This document shows, one piece after another, positions 1 to 8,959 of a DNA stretch of 64,000 nucleotides. The DNA comes from Phocaeicola barnesiae DSM 18169 = JCM 13652 (lineage in GTDB: Bacteria > Bacteroidota > Bacteroidia > Bacteroidales > Bacteroidaceae). Numbering within the stretch: the stretch's first letter is position 1; every line of letters starts with the position of its first letter. The position numbers and the translations under genes are program-made. The DNA is taken from assembly GCF_000374585.1 (NCBI RefSeq), contig NZ_KB894643.1:212773-276772 (forward strand). The letters run 5' to 3'. The notes beneath the pieces were generated by a model. It worked only from the letters and a program-made list of their open reading frames with translations. It had not been told where the DNA came from and made no database searches.

Positions 1-2186
1 ACGACTCTAAGAAATCAGGTGGTTTCACTTGTTCTCACCTGCGTTTCGGTGATCATCCGATCCGCTCTACTTACCTGGTAACTACTCCAAACTTCGTAGC
101 TTGCCACGTACAGGCTTACCTGCACATGTACGATGTAACCCGTGGTCTGCGTAAGAACGGTACATTCTTGCTGAACACTATCTGGGAAGGCGAAGAACTG
201 GCTAAGAACCTGCCGAACAAGGTTAAGAAATATTTCGCAGAAAACAACATCACTGTATACTACATCAACGCTACTAAGATTGCTCAGGAAATCGGTTTGG
301 GCAACCGTACCAACACCATCCTCCAGTCTGCATTCTTCCGTATCACAGGCGTTATCCCTGTTGACCTGGCTGTAGAACAGATGAAGAAGTTCATCGTGAA
401 GTCTTACGGTAAGAAGGGTGAAGACGTAGTTAACAAGAACTATGCTGCCGTTGACCGTGGTGGTGAATACAAACAGCTGACTGTTGACCCGGCTTGGGCT
501 AACCTGGAAGTGGAAGGCGCTGCTGCCAACAACGATCCTGCATTCATCAACGAAGTAGTTCGTCCGATCAATGCACAGGACGGCGACTTGCTGCCGGTAT
601 CAGCATTCAAGGGTATCGAAGACGGTACATGGCATCAGGGAACAGCTAAATACGAAAAACGTGGTGTAGCTGCTTTCGTTCCGGAATGGAATCCTGAAAC
701 TTGTATCCAGTGTAACAAGTGTGCTTACGTTTGTCCTCACGCTGCTATCCGTCCGTTCGTACTGGATGCCAACGAACAGGCTGGTGCTAACTTCCCGACA
801 TTGAAGGCTGTAGGTAAGCAGTTCGACGGTATGACATTCCGCGTACAGGTAGACGTTCTCGACTGTCTGGGTTGCGGTAACTGTGCCGATGTATGTCCGG
901 GCAACCCGAAGAAGGGTGGCAAGGCTTTGACTATGAAGCCGCTTGAAACTCAGATGAGCGAAGCTGCCAACTGGGCTTACTGCGCTGAAAACGTGAAGAC
1001 AAAACAACACCTGGTAGATACCAAGGCTAACGTGAAGAACTCTCAGTTCGCTACTCCGTTGTTCGAGTTCTCTGGAGCTTGCTCTGGTTGTGGTGAAACT
1101 CCGTACGTAAAACTGATTTCTCAGTTGTTCGGTGACCGTGAAATGATTGCCAACGCTACCGGATGTTCTTCTATCTACTCTGGTTCTGTTCCTTCAACTC
1201 CGTATACAACCAACGAAAAGGGTCAGGGTCCGGCTTGGGCTAACTCATTGTTCGAAGACTTCTGCGAATTCGGTCTGGGTATGGAATTAGCCAACAAGAA
1301 ATTGCGTAACCGTCTGGAAGACGCCATGAAGACAGCTATCGCTGCCGAAGGTACTCCGGCTGAATACAAGGAAGCATTCCAGGAATGGATTGACGGCCGC
1401 AACGATGCAGACAAGAGCAAAGCTGCCGCTGAAAAGATTATTCCGTTGGTAGAAGCTGCAAAAGACAAGTGTGCCGCTTGCGCTACTATCGCCGAATTCA
1501 AAGACTATCTGGTAAAACGCTCTCAGTGGATTATCGGTGGTGACGGTGCTTCTTACGATATCGGTTACGGAGGTCTTGACCATGTAATCGCTTCTGGCGA
1601 AGATGTAAACATCCTGGTATTGGATACTGAAGTTTACTCTAACACCGGTGGTCAGTCTTCTAAGGCTACTCCGCTGGGTGCCATCGCTAAATTTGCCGCT
1701 TCAGGTAAACGTGTACGTAAGAAAGACCTGGGTATGATTGCTACTACTTACGGTTATGTATACGTTGCTCAGATTGCTATGGGTGCCGACCAGGCTCAGA
1801 CACTGAAGGCTATCCGCGAAGCTGAAGCTTATCCTGGACCGTCATTGGTTATCGCTTACGCTCCGTGTATCAACCACGGTCTGAAAGCCGGTATGGGTAA
1901 ATCTCAGGCTGAAGAAGCGAAGGCTGTTGAATGTGGTTACTGGCACTTGTGGCGCTTCAACCCGGCTCTGGAAGAAGAAGGTAAGAATCCGTTCTCACTC
2001 GATTCTAAAGAACCGAACTGGGAAGGCTTCCAGGATTATCTGAAGGGTGAAGTTCGTTTCGCATCTGTAATGAAACAGTATCCGGCAGAAGCTGCCGACC
2101 TGTTCGCTGCTTGCGAAGACATGGCTAAGAAACGTTACGCTTCTTACAAGCGTATGGCTGCCATGGACTGGTCTAACGAAGAATAA
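1..2186 (+). CDS. nifJ: Pyruvate:ferredoxin (flavodoxin) oxidoreductase, C-terminal part
   Basis: Oxidises pyruvate to acetyl-CoA and CO2 and passes electrons to ferredoxin or flavodoxin in the cytoplasm; it is central to anaerobic energy metabolism. The frame is open from base 3, so the 5' end lies outside the window and about 727 residues are seen of a family length near 1180. Visible parts in order: the end of the domain before the ferredoxin module, two 4Fe-4S motifs (CIQCNKCAYVCP near base 702 and CLGCGNCADVCP near base 863), a further cysteine motif (GACSGCGE), and the thiamine-diphosphate region (GDGASYDIGYGG, then NTGGQSSKATP). Codon use is strongly biased, as in highly expressed genes. 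The ATG at 126 is internal. A hairpin terminator follows the stop. Confidence 0.97.
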   Translation, partial: DSKKSGGFTCSHLRFGDHPIRSTYLVTTPNFVACHVQAYLHMYDVTRGLRKNGTFLLNTIWEGEELAKNLPNKVKKYFAENNITVYYINATKIAQEIGLGNRTNTILQSAFFRITGVIPVDLAVEQMKKFIVKSYGKKGEDVVNKNYAAVDRGGEYKQLTVDPAWANLEVEGAAANNDPAFINEVVRPINAQDGDLLPVSAFKGIEDGTWHQGTAKYEKRGVAAFVPEWNPETCIQCNKCAYVCPHAAIRPFVLDANEQAGANFPTLKAVGKQFDGMTFRVQVDVLDCLGCGNCADVCPGNPKKGGKALTMKPLETQMSEAANWAYCAENVKTKQHLVDTKANVKNSQFATPLFEFSGACSGCGETPYVKLISQLFGDREMIANATGCSSIYSGSVPSTPYTTNEKGQGPAWANSLFEDFCEFGLGMELANKKLRNRLEDAMKTAIAAEGTPAEYKEAFQEWIDGRNDADKSKAAAEKIIPLVEAAKDKCAACATIAEFKDYLVKRSQWIIGGDGASYDIGYGGLDHVIASGEDVNILVLDTEVYSNTGGQSSKATPLGAIAKFAASGKRVRKKDLGMIATTYGYVYVAQIAMGADQAQTLKAIREAEAYPGPSLVIAYAPCINHGLKAGMGKSQAEEAKAVECGYWHLWRFNPALEEEGKNPFSLDSKEPNWEGFQDYLKGEVRFASVMKQYPAEAADLFAACEDMAKKRYASYKRMAAMDWSNEE

Positions 2187-2209
2187 TCCATTCCTCGCAT
2201 AAACTTAGA

Positions 2210-2243
2210 AGAGGACATTCCAAACGGGGTGTCCTCTTTTTTA
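2210..2243 (+). terminator. Rho-independent terminator after nifJ
   Basis: AGAGGACA pairs with TGTCCTCT around a 12-base loop and is followed by a T run. It begins 23 bases after the oxidoreductase stop. Confidence 0.85.
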
Positions 2244-2305
2244 TTTGCCCGGGAATCCCTATCTTTGGCCCGAAAAAACGAAACATAACCCTTAATCCCT
2301 ACCAC

Positions 2306-2851
2306 ATGAAATACTTGATTGTATCCGATATACACGGAGTGCTTTCCACGCTGGAACAAGTGCTGGACTTTTATCAGAAGAACCGATGTGACATGCTTTG
2401 CATCCTGGGCGATGTCCTCAATTACGGTCCCCGTCACGAAGTACCCGAAGGAATCAACGCGAAGGGGGTTGCCCAACGCCTGAACGGCATGGCCGACCAG
2501 ATAGTGGCCGTCCGCGGAAATTGCGACTCGGAAGTAGACCAGATGATGCTGGATTTCCCGGTCCTGTCCGATTACCTGCAACTGGTAGACAACGGGAAAC
2601 GGCTCTTTCTGACCCATGGACACATCTATAATGAACAGCATTTCCCGAAAGGCCATCACGATTTCTTCTTCTACGGACACACCCATCTCTGGGAACTGGA
2701 ACAGACGGAGCAGACCGTGGTCTGCAATACGGGTTCCATCACGTTGCCCAAAGGAGGAAACGAACCGACCTTTGCCGTCTACGAAGACGGAAGTGTAACC
2801 GTCTACCGGCTGGACGGGACTCCCCTCAAACACCTGAGCCAGTCTTTCTGA
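2306..2851 (+). CDS. yfcE: YfcE-type metallophosphoesterase
   Basis: A 181-residue cytoplasmic phosphodiesterase of the calcineurin-like YfcE/MJ0936 family, which binds two metal ions. The full metal-binding set is visible: DIH (D8, H10), GD (D36), GNCD (N72), THGH (H104) and GHTH (H125, H127). Length and motif order match the family. E. coli YfcE hydrolyses artificial phosphodiesters and its natural substrate is not settled, so the substrate here is unknown. It stands alone between the nifJ terminator and a convergent response regulator. Confidence 0.9.
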   Translation: MKYLIVSDIHGVLSTLEQVLDFYQKNRCDMLCILGDVLNYGPRHEVPEGINAKGVAQRLNGMADQIVAVRGNCDSEVDQMMLDFPVLSDYLQLVDNGKRLFLTHGHIYNEQHFPKGHHDFFFYGHTHLWELEQTEQTVVCNTGSITLPKGGNEPTFAVYEDGSVTVYRLDGTPLKHLSQSF

Positions 2852-2866
2852 AGCCCCAGATGCAGA

Positions 2867-2904
2867 AAATCCCTCCCGCTACTTCCATGCAGCAGGAGGG
2901 ATTT
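2867..2904. terminator. Hairpin between convergent genes
   Basis: AAATCCCTCC pairs with GGAGGGATTT around an 18-base loop. It lies between the stop of the phosphoesterase gene and the stop of the facing LytTR regulator gene. The A/T ends of the stem could let it terminate transcription from both sides. Confidence 0.7.
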
Positions 2905-2942
2905 CCGTTCATGTTCCGTTCCCGGTCAGGATACACCCGGAA

Positions 2943-3698
2943 TCACAACTGATAGAATTTCTCCATCATCTCTTTCTTGTATTTCTTTGAAATCATTAAT
3001 TCCTCGCCGAGATTGAAAGGCGGATACATGATACACTGGTTCTCTTTCACCATCACCAGATAGTTCATATTGATAATATAAGACTGATGAATCTGGACGA
3101 AGGAATTGTCGAACTCGCAGAGCTGATCGGCGGTAGTATTCCGTTTGAGCGGCAGGAACGAGCCGTTGGACAAGGCTACTTCCCAGATTTTCCGCGAAGA
3201 GACGTAACGGAAATAACCGATTTCAGACGGACGCACAAAACGCAAGTCTCCGGTCGGAGTGAACAGCATGAAAGGTTTGTCTTCATCCAATACCATCCGT
3301 GGTGCGGACACTTCACTTGTGTCGCCCTCATCCAGCAACAGACGTTTCATCACTACTTCCATCTCATTGACATCAATCGGTTTCAACAAAAAATCGAAAG
3401 CCCTACTACGCAACGCATCTATCAGGTATTTATTGTAAGCCGTATAGAATACAATCTTCATCTGCCAGTCAACGGTTCCCCTCAAACGGGTGGCCACATC
3501 CATCCCCATCATATCGGGAAGTTCCACATCCAGGAACAACAGCTCCGGTTTTGCCTTCTGAACCAGCTTGAGACCGGCAGCACCTGTTCGGGCCACTCCC
3601 ACGACCGACACCCCCTCGTATTTCTTGAGCAGAAAACAAAGGTTGTCTATTGCACTTTCTTCGTCATCGATGATGACAACTTTCATCTTGGTTTCCAT
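2943..3698 (-). CDS. LytTR-family response regulator
   Basis: A 251-residue DNA-binding response regulator. The receiver domain holds the acidic pair D11/D12, the likely phosphoacceptor D57 (LLFLDVELP) and the conserved lysine in FDFLLKPI. A LytTR DNA-binding domain covers roughly residues 150-251 (FVQIHQSYIINMNYL is typical). The start follows the stop of the upstream kinase gene by five bases, so the two are co-transcribed and form a LytS/LytR-like pair. The target genes cannot be read from the window; the neighbouring epimerase homologue is transcribed away from it. Confidence 0.92.
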   Translation of the reverse strand: METKMKVVIIDDEESAIDNLCFLLKKYEGVSVVGVARTGAAGLKLVQKAKPELLFLDVELPDMMGMDVATRLRGTVDWQMKIVFYTAYNKYLIDALRSRAFDFLLKPIDVNEMEVVMKRLLLDEGDTSEVSAPRMVLDEDKPFMLFTPTGDLRFVRPSEIGYFRYVSSRKIWEVALSNGSFLPLKRNTTADQLCEFDNSFVQIHQSYIINMNYLVMVKENQCIMYPPFNLGEELMISKKYKKEMMEKFYQL

Positions 3699-3703
3699 AG
3701 CTG

Positions 3704-5731
3704 TTATCTAAGTTGATAAGAATAATTCAACGGAATTGTAAAGCGGATTCTACATCCTTGTTCCCCATTCTCCAGCGATACATTCTCCACGGTCAGCACA
3801 ATCGGCTGCTTGTTGCAGGCATTCAGCATCTGAATGGTTTGTGTGATTACCTTCAATCCGGTGCCTGTCCCTTTGAAAGCGCTGTTCCGCCGGTAGCCTC
3901 CTCCATTGTCACAGACAATCACTTCCAGCTCATTGTTCTTCATCGCCTTCACTTCCACCCATAGTTTCTTTGCCCCTTCCTTGGCCCGCAAGGCATGCTT
4001 GATGGCGTTCTCCACCGGAATCTGAATCAGCATGGAAGGAATCCGGACATGAGGCAGGGAAAGGGCATCGTCTATCCGCCGGATGTACTCGAACTGCTCC
4101 ATCCCCTCGCTCTCAAGGGCTACATAGGTATCGACAAAATCAAGTTCTTCGGCCAACGAGACCGCTTCCTTATCGGTCAGTTCCAGGTTCCAACGAATCA
4201 GTTTGGCCAGGTTCATCAGCTTGTTATGCTGGGCAACACCTTGTGTACTTGCCAGTTCCCGGTTCAGCACATTGAAGATGAAATGAGGGGAAATCCGGTT
4301 ACGGGCGTTCTCCAGACGAAGCGCCGCTATCGCACGTTGCAGGTTCCACTGCTCACGGTCGCTCTTCCGCTTCCTGTAAATCACCACCAGGGCAGATACG
4401 GCCAATACCAGCAACAGCCCCGAAGCCAAGCCATAGGTTACCTGATGCAGGCGGAGCACTTCATTCTCCTGTTGTTGTATCAGCAGCTCCTTCTTCATCA
4501 AGGTACTGTCCTGCTTATACTTCAAAGCGATTTCTTCGGCCCGCATCCGGATACGTTCACTCCGGATGGAGTCATCTATCTTCTCGTTCTCTGCCTGATA
4601 CCGGTAAGCGGTCCGGAAATCTCCCTTTTCGGCAAAATAATGTTCCAGGTAGCGGTTCCGGATGTGCAGCATGTTAGGTTCGATGTATTCCGGAACAACG
4701 GCTTGCTTCAGGTATCGGGTAGCCAAGTCCACCTTTCCCTGCTTCAGGGCCAGTTCAATCAGTTGGGTATCGATATAATAAAGAGCCGATACATTTCCGG
4801 TGCGATGGAAATAATCGTAACAGAGTTTCAGATAATAGGTAGCCGAATCTGTCTGATTCATCAGCATGAACACCTCACCCAGATTGACCATGGTCAGGTT
4901 CCGTTCGAACTCCAACTCCGGATATTGTGACACCAACGCCAGCGAACGTCTGAAGTAAGTGAGAGCGGTCTGATAATCATCACGGAAATAATAAGAATTT
5001 CCGCGGTTATTCAGGTAGATATGCTTTTCGTAAGGACGCATCCGGTCAAAATACTGGTACGCCAGGTCGTAATAGTAATCACAATCCTTGAAATTCCGGA
5101 GTTCCATCTCCACCTGGGCCAACCCATAATAAGCCGGGAAGCGGGTATAGTCGGGCAACCGGAGTGAATCCATCACCGACAAGCTGCGCCTGTACCAGAA
5201 AGCCCCCCAGTCGTAACGGCCGTCACGCACATACGCGTCGGCCAGGTTCAGGCAGATATCCGGCATAATCCGGGCATTCCCCGATTTCTGCACGTAATAG
5301 TAGGATTTCTCGAAAGCCCAAATCATGGAATCTATCTGCGCTTTCCGCCCGTAGATGTTTCCCCGCATGTTAAAGAAGTCCGCCCAGATAGAGAAGACCC
5401 GCTTATCCTCCGCAAACCGGTTTCCGAAACGCTCCACCTGCTTCAGCATCACGATGGAAGTGTCAAAGCGGCCTTCATAAAAGGCTATCTTCGATTTCAA
5501 CAACAAGCAGCGGTAATACCAGAAGCTGTCGGTAGTAACCTGCAGCATGCTGTCTACCTTCCGTACAACGTCACTGGAAGTATCGCCCATCGACGCGGAC
5601 AAATCGAACAGAAAGGAATCCATGTCTTCTTCCGGCCTGTTCGTCTGAATCCGGTTGCAGGAAAAGATGCCACCCAAACACCCTCCCATCACACACATCG
5701 CAACAATATATAGTAATGCCTTTAGCTTCAT
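3704..5731 (-). CDS. Sensor histidine kinase with TPR sensor region (LytS/YehU class)
   Basis: A 675-residue membrane kinase. The N-terminus is a hydrophobic export signal followed by a lipobox-like stretch ending in cysteine (GGIFSC), which is unusual for a kinase. About 380 residues of tetratricopeptide-like helices follow and probably lie in the periplasm. One membrane segment comes next (GLASGLLLVLAVSALVVIY), then a His_kinase domain (NRISPHFIFNVLN) and an ATPase domain with N- and G-box-like motifs (ENAIKHAL, DNGGG). It sits directly upstream of its LytTR partner. TPR-containing kinases of this type are common in Bacteroidetes; the signal sensed is unknown. Confidence 0.9.
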   Translation of the reverse strand: MKLKALLYIVAMCVMGGCLGGIFSCNRIQTNRPEEDMDSFLFDLSASMGDTSSDVVRKVDSMLQVTTDSFWYYRCLLLKSKIAFYEGRFDTSIVMLKQVERFGNRFAEDKRVFSIWADFFNMRGNIYGRKAQIDSMIWAFEKSYYYVQKSGNARIMPDICLNLADAYVRDGRYDWGAFWYRRSLSVMDSLRLPDYTRFPAYYGLAQVEMELRNFKDCDYYYDLAYQYFDRMRPYEKHIYLNNRGNSYYFRDDYQTALTYFRRSLALVSQYPELEFERNLTMVNLGEVFMLMNQTDSATYYLKLCYDYFHRTGNVSALYYIDTQLIELALKQGKVDLATRYLKQAVVPEYIEPNMLHIRNRYLEHYFAEKGDFRTAYRYQAENEKIDDSIRSERIRMRAEEIALKYKQDSTLMKKELLIQQQENEVLRLHQVTYGLASGLLLVLAVSALVVIYRKRKSDREQWNLQRAIAALRLENARNRISPHFIFNVLNRELASTQGVAQHNKLMNLAKLIRWNLELTDKEAVSLAEELDFVDTYVALESEGMEQFEYIRRIDDALSLPHVRIPSMLIQIPVENAIKHALRAKEGAKKLWVEVKAMKNNELEVIVCDNGGGYRRNSAFKGTGTGLKVITQTIQMLNACNKQPIVLTVENVSLENGEQGCRIRFTIPLNYSYQLR

Positions 5732-5750
5732 TCTTCATTTGATTATCCTA

Positions 5751-5781
5751 CAAAAGTAAACAAGTAGAAAATAGAAACAAA
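5751..5781 (-). promoter_or_regulatory. Bacteroidetes-type promoter of the TPR kinase operon
   Basis: On the minus strand the -7 box is TACTTTTG (5751-5758) and a TTTG -33 box lies at 5778-5781, 19 bases apart. It is 20 bases upstream of the kinase start. Confidence 0.6.
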
Positions 5782-5794
5782 AAATATTTAATCT

Positions 5795-5828
5795 TTTGTT
5801 AACCAACTAGAAAAAAGTTTTACCTTTG
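5795..5828 (+). promoter_or_regulatory. Bacteroidetes-type promoter of the aldose epimerase gene
   Basis: TTTG at 5795-5798 and TACCTTTG at 5821-5828, with the start codon 29 bases further on. It lies back to back with the kinase promoter. Confidence 0.7.
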
Positions 5829-5857
5829 GACTAATGAAATTTTAAACAACAACTATC

Positions 5858-6739
5858 ATGAAAACATTGTCGAATGATAAAATCACGCTACAGATTTCTG
5901 AATCAGGAGCTGAATTGACCAGCATTGTAGCCAATGGAAACGAATACTTGTGGCAGGCCGACCCGAAATTCTGGCAACGCCACTCGCCGGTATTATTCCC
6001 TATCGTAGGAAGAGTCTGGAACAACCATTATACCCACAAAGGAAAAACCTACGAACTGGGACAACACGGATTTGCCCGCGACATGGATTTCCAGCTGAGC
6101 TATGAAGAAGAAAACGCCGTAGTCTACTCCCTGGAAAGCAACGAAGAGACACTGGCCAAATATCCTTTCCCGTTCGTTCTGGAAATCGGCTATCGGTTAA
6201 AGGAGAACCACATTGAAGTCATCTGGAACGTACAGAATACAGGGGAAAAGGAAATGCATTTCCAGATTGGTGCCCATCCGGCATTCTATTACAGAGACTT
6301 CAATGTATTGGACGAAGTACATGCCTATGTCGGCATAGGTCCCGACGCGAAAGGACTGCAATACATCAGCCCGGTGGAAAAAGGATGCGTATCTCCGGCC
6401 CGGCATACCCTCAGCACCCAGGACGGCCTGATGGAGATAGGACGTGAGACCTTCGCCTGCGACACTTACATCTTCGATAACAGCCAGGTGAACCATCTGG
6501 TACTCTGCGACAAGGATAAGAAACCTTACCTGAGCATGCAGTTCTCCACACCGCTGGTGGCTATCTGGTCGCCCAGCGCCGTGCACCCGGATGTTCCGTT
6601 CATCTGCCTGGAGCCCTGGTACGGACGATGCGACCAGGTAGGCTATGACGGCGAATTCAAAGACCGGGAATGGATGCAACACCTGAAACCGGGCAAGAGC
6701 TTTACCGGCGGATATACCATCACCCTGGAAGATATCTGA
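5858..6739 (+). CDS. Aldose 1-epimerase family protein (LacX-like)
   Basis: A 293-residue cytoplasmic protein of the galactose mutarotase superfamily, LacX/YeaD-like branch. The two catalytic positions of the fold are present: a histidine in GAHPAFY (H140) and a glutamate in CLEPWYG (E252). The GRVWNN segment near residue 51 is typical of the LacX group. Family members interconvert sugar anomers, but the sugar for this branch is usually not known. It has its own promoter and a strong terminator, so it is probably monocistronic. Confidence 0.88.
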   Translation: MKTLSNDKITLQISESGAELTSIVANGNEYLWQADPKFWQRHSPVLFPIVGRVWNNHYTHKGKTYELGQHGFARDMDFQLSYEEENAVVYSLESNEETLAKYPFPFVLEIGYRLKENHIEVIWNVQNTGEKEMHFQIGAHPAFYYRDFNVLDEVHAYVGIGPDAKGLQYISPVEKGCVSPARHTLSTQDGLMEIGRETFACDTYIFDNSQVNHLVLCDKDKKPYLSMQFSTPLVAIWSPSAVHPDVPFICLEPWYGRCDQVGYDGEFKDREWMQHLKPGKSFTGGYTITLEDI

Positions 6740-6766
6740 TGATAGAGAACCATTCCGAAAAATACA

Positions 6767-6820
6767 GCGGACGAAGATTCCGGAAGTTTCAAATCTACCG
6801 GGTCTTCGTCCGCGCTTTTT
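6767..6820 (+). terminator. Terminator after the epimerase gene
   Basis: GCGGACGAAGA (6767-6777) pairs perfectly with TCTTCGTCCGC (6803-6813), followed by GCTTTTT. A second hairpin (GGCATGG with CCATGCC, about 6837-6865) lies next to it and may serve the convergent operon. Confidence 0.75.
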
Positions 6821-6913
6821 GGAAAGCAAGAAGAAAGGCATGGCAGTTTCACAACTACCATGCCTGAAATGAGAAAGTTTATGTTTGTAAAAATGAGTGC
6901 TTCTTCTGAGTCG

Positions 6914-7546
6914 TTAGAAAATCACACCCAAGCGGAAACCCAAGTTATGTAAACCTTTTATCTCGCCTGTAAGTGTCTGTACATGATTGGTGGCATAGCT
7001 GTAGTAACCGGCTATGTGAAGTCCCCAATGCTGTCCGGTAGGATGGATGCGTACACCGAATTCCGGAGAAACGTAATAGCCCCAGCTGTCATGCTGTACA
7101 CCGCCCGTACCGAAATAAGTGGTATACTGGGCATACATGGCACCTGTCTTCACGCCCAGGTAAGGTTTGGCTATCGAATTGTTCACCAACGGAAAAGCGG
7201 CAGAAAGACCGAAAGGAAGCTGGAAAGCCGAACGCTGCTGGTCGGTAGTCAGGGCCTCGGTCGAAGAGAGCGACAGGGTTTCGCGGCCTACGTATTTATG
7301 GTTGGTATGATAGGACATGAAGCCGCCCAGCCCTACGTTCGGATGTACATCGTACAGCACCTCGAAGTTCATACCCCAACCGCTCATCTTTTCGGTGAAA
7401 TCGTTTGACAACGGAGAGTTCACCTGCCAGTCTACTATCGCATGGAATTTATTCATATCCACCTGAGCCGAGCTCTGTGTTACACCGGCAACCAACAAGC
7501 CTACCGCTACAGCAGCTTGTCTGAATAATCTATTCAATTTTTTCAT
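6914..7546 (-). CDS. Outer-membrane beta-barrel protein
   Basis: A 210-residue protein with a signal peptide (charged start, then AVAVGLLVAGVTQSSAQ). Alternating hydrophobic and aromatic strands end in a terminal aromatic residue (LGFRLGVIF), as in small eight-strand outer-membrane barrels. I recognise no specific family. It is the last gene of a three-gene operon after the DUF4251 and DUF4136 genes, 15 bases behind the latter, so it probably works in the same envelope process. Confidence 0.8.
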   Translation of the reverse strand: MKKLNRLFRQAAVAVGLLVAGVTQSSAQVDMNKFHAIVDWQVNSPLSNDFTEKMSGWGMNFEVLYDVHPNVGLGGFMSYHTNHKYVGRETLSLSSTEALTTDQQRSAFQLPFGLSAAFPLVNNSIAKPYLGVKTGAMYAQYTTYFGTGGVQHDSWGYYVSPEFGVRIHPTGQHWGLHIAGYYSYATNHVQTLTGEIKGLHNLGFRLGVIF

Positions 7547-7561
7547 GACTGTTACTTCTTA

Positions 7562-8200
7562 TTAGTTATTTGCACTGATATAAGATGACTGCTCGAAAGC
7601 CTGGTCTACCGCATCGAGCAACAAATCGAGGTTATAATCGCTGTTTCCGTACTTGTATCCGGAAGCATTGGCGTACCAGATTACCGGTAGCTTGTTGGAC
7701 GATTGAAGGCTGTTGGTCGGGTTAGTCAGGTTTAGCAGCTCCATCACCAGAGCATTCGTGTTGTACGAATACGTCAACGGGTACGGATAATACCAGCCAC
7801 CCCAGTAGCTACCCCAGTAGGCACAGTTCCACCAGTTGCCCGGATAGTTTCCGGTAATCACTTCGGTCTGTTGCGCCAGGTAAGAAACCTGTACACCCAA
7901 GTCGGCATCCGACTTGAACTGAGGGTCTGCGATACGTACGTATCCACGCTCGTTCAGGTTGTTGGCCACTTCCTGGATGATAGCCTGGGCATTTTCGTCA
8001 CTCCAGTACGTCTTGTTTTTCGAAGAGTTCAGCAGCAGGATACTGTCCGGCAGGTAATAAGTCTGGAACGAATCGAATGCGGCATTCTTGTCATAGTCCG
8101 TATAGACCACGAGTTGGGAACTCAAGTCATCCAGATTGGGATCCTTTTCACAAGACACCATTCCCAGTGCCAAGCATAGAAGAAAAAACAGTTTTTTCAT
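7562..8200 (-). CDS. DUF4136 lipoprotein
   Basis: A 212-residue exported lipoprotein: the signal ends at a lipobox (LALGMVSC), so it should be anchored to a membrane facing the periplasm. The body matches the DUF4136 pattern (VYTDYDKNAAFDSFQTYYLP near the start, a -DLGV-Q-SY- strand later, and an aromatic low-complexity middle, WWNCAYWGSYWGGWYYPYP). The function is not known. It lies 25 bases after the DUF4251 gene and 15 before the barrel protein. Confidence 0.85.
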   Translation of the reverse strand: MKKLFFLLCLALGMVSCEKDPNLDDLSSQLVVYTDYDKNAAFDSFQTYYLPDSILLLNSSKNKTYWSDENAQAIIQEVANNLNERGYVRIADPQFKSDADLGVQVSYLAQQTEVITGNYPGNWWNCAYWGSYWGGWYYPYPLTYSYNTNALVMELLNLTNPTNSLQSSNKLPVIWYANASGYKYGNSDYNLDLLLDAVDQAFEQSSYISANN

Positions 8201-8225
8201 AATCGAATTACTTTTAAGATATAGT

Positions 8226-8801
8226 TTAGAATGTTGAACCTTGGAAAACCGTACTCTGAGAAGAAGGAACCAATTGTCCGTTCAGAGTCAGCTGATTGGA
8301 GTTGAAGTTCGGATTTACGGTAACCGAAGCCTGATTGCTTCCGCTATAGAGCGTAATGTTTACGGCAGCCGATATGGCAGCACCTATCACATTCATCGCC
8401 ACATAGACATTGCCCGACTTGTCTGTCGTCACCTGATAACCGGATACGGAACCCTGCACCGTAATGCCTCCCAAGCCGTTCGGACCGGCGGCCGGAATAT
8501 TGAAGGCAATCTGGACAACCGCCTGGTCATCGTTTACAGACACGAAATTGGTATTGGAAGATACAAAGGCTGTCTGCCCGTACTTGAAGACAACCTGATT
8601 GGCCTCCAGCGTAAATGCCTTGTTGTTGATAGCCTGAAAAGCCTGGCTGAACTGCAGGCTGTCCTGACGCTCTTCCTGTGCCCTGCGCTCCTCACGCCGC
8701 TGCTCACGCAACAATTTCTTCTGATCCTGTTGATCCTGGGCATGGATGTGCCCGAGAGCCACCCATAGAGCTAACACCACAAATGATACAATTTTTTTCA
8801 T
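8226..8801 (-). CDS. DUF4251 exported protein
   Basis: A 191-residue protein with a signal peptide (VVLALWVALGHIHAQ). A highly charged linker (REQRREERRAQEERQDS) is followed by the DUF4251 domain with its typical FTLEANQV start and a beta-rich remainder. It is probably periplasmic and of unknown function. First gene of the operon that continues with the DUF4136 lipoprotein and the barrel protein. A -7-like box (CAAACCTA, minus strand TAGGTTTG) lies at 8836-8843, but no clear -33 box was found. Confidence 0.85.
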   Translation of the reverse strand: MKKIVSFVVLALWVALGHIHAQDQQDQKKLLREQRREERRAQEERQDSLQFSQAFQAINNKAFTLEANQVVFKYGQTAFVSSNTNFVSVNDDQAVVQIAFNIPAAGPNGLGGITVQGSVSGYQVTTDKSGNVYVAMNVIGAAISAAVNITLYSGSNQASVTVNPNFNSNQLTLNGQLVPSSQSTVFQGSTF

Positions 8802-8959
8802 AATCTAAAAATTTAGTTTAGTTTCGTACTATAAACAAACCTAATTGGCGTTTTACTTAAGAGATACCTCATAAAAAAGACTAATAGATGTTATTCCTAT
8901 CGATTATTTCCGTATATTTAAGGGGAAAAATTGATAGAAATCTTAAATCGCCCTGTATT

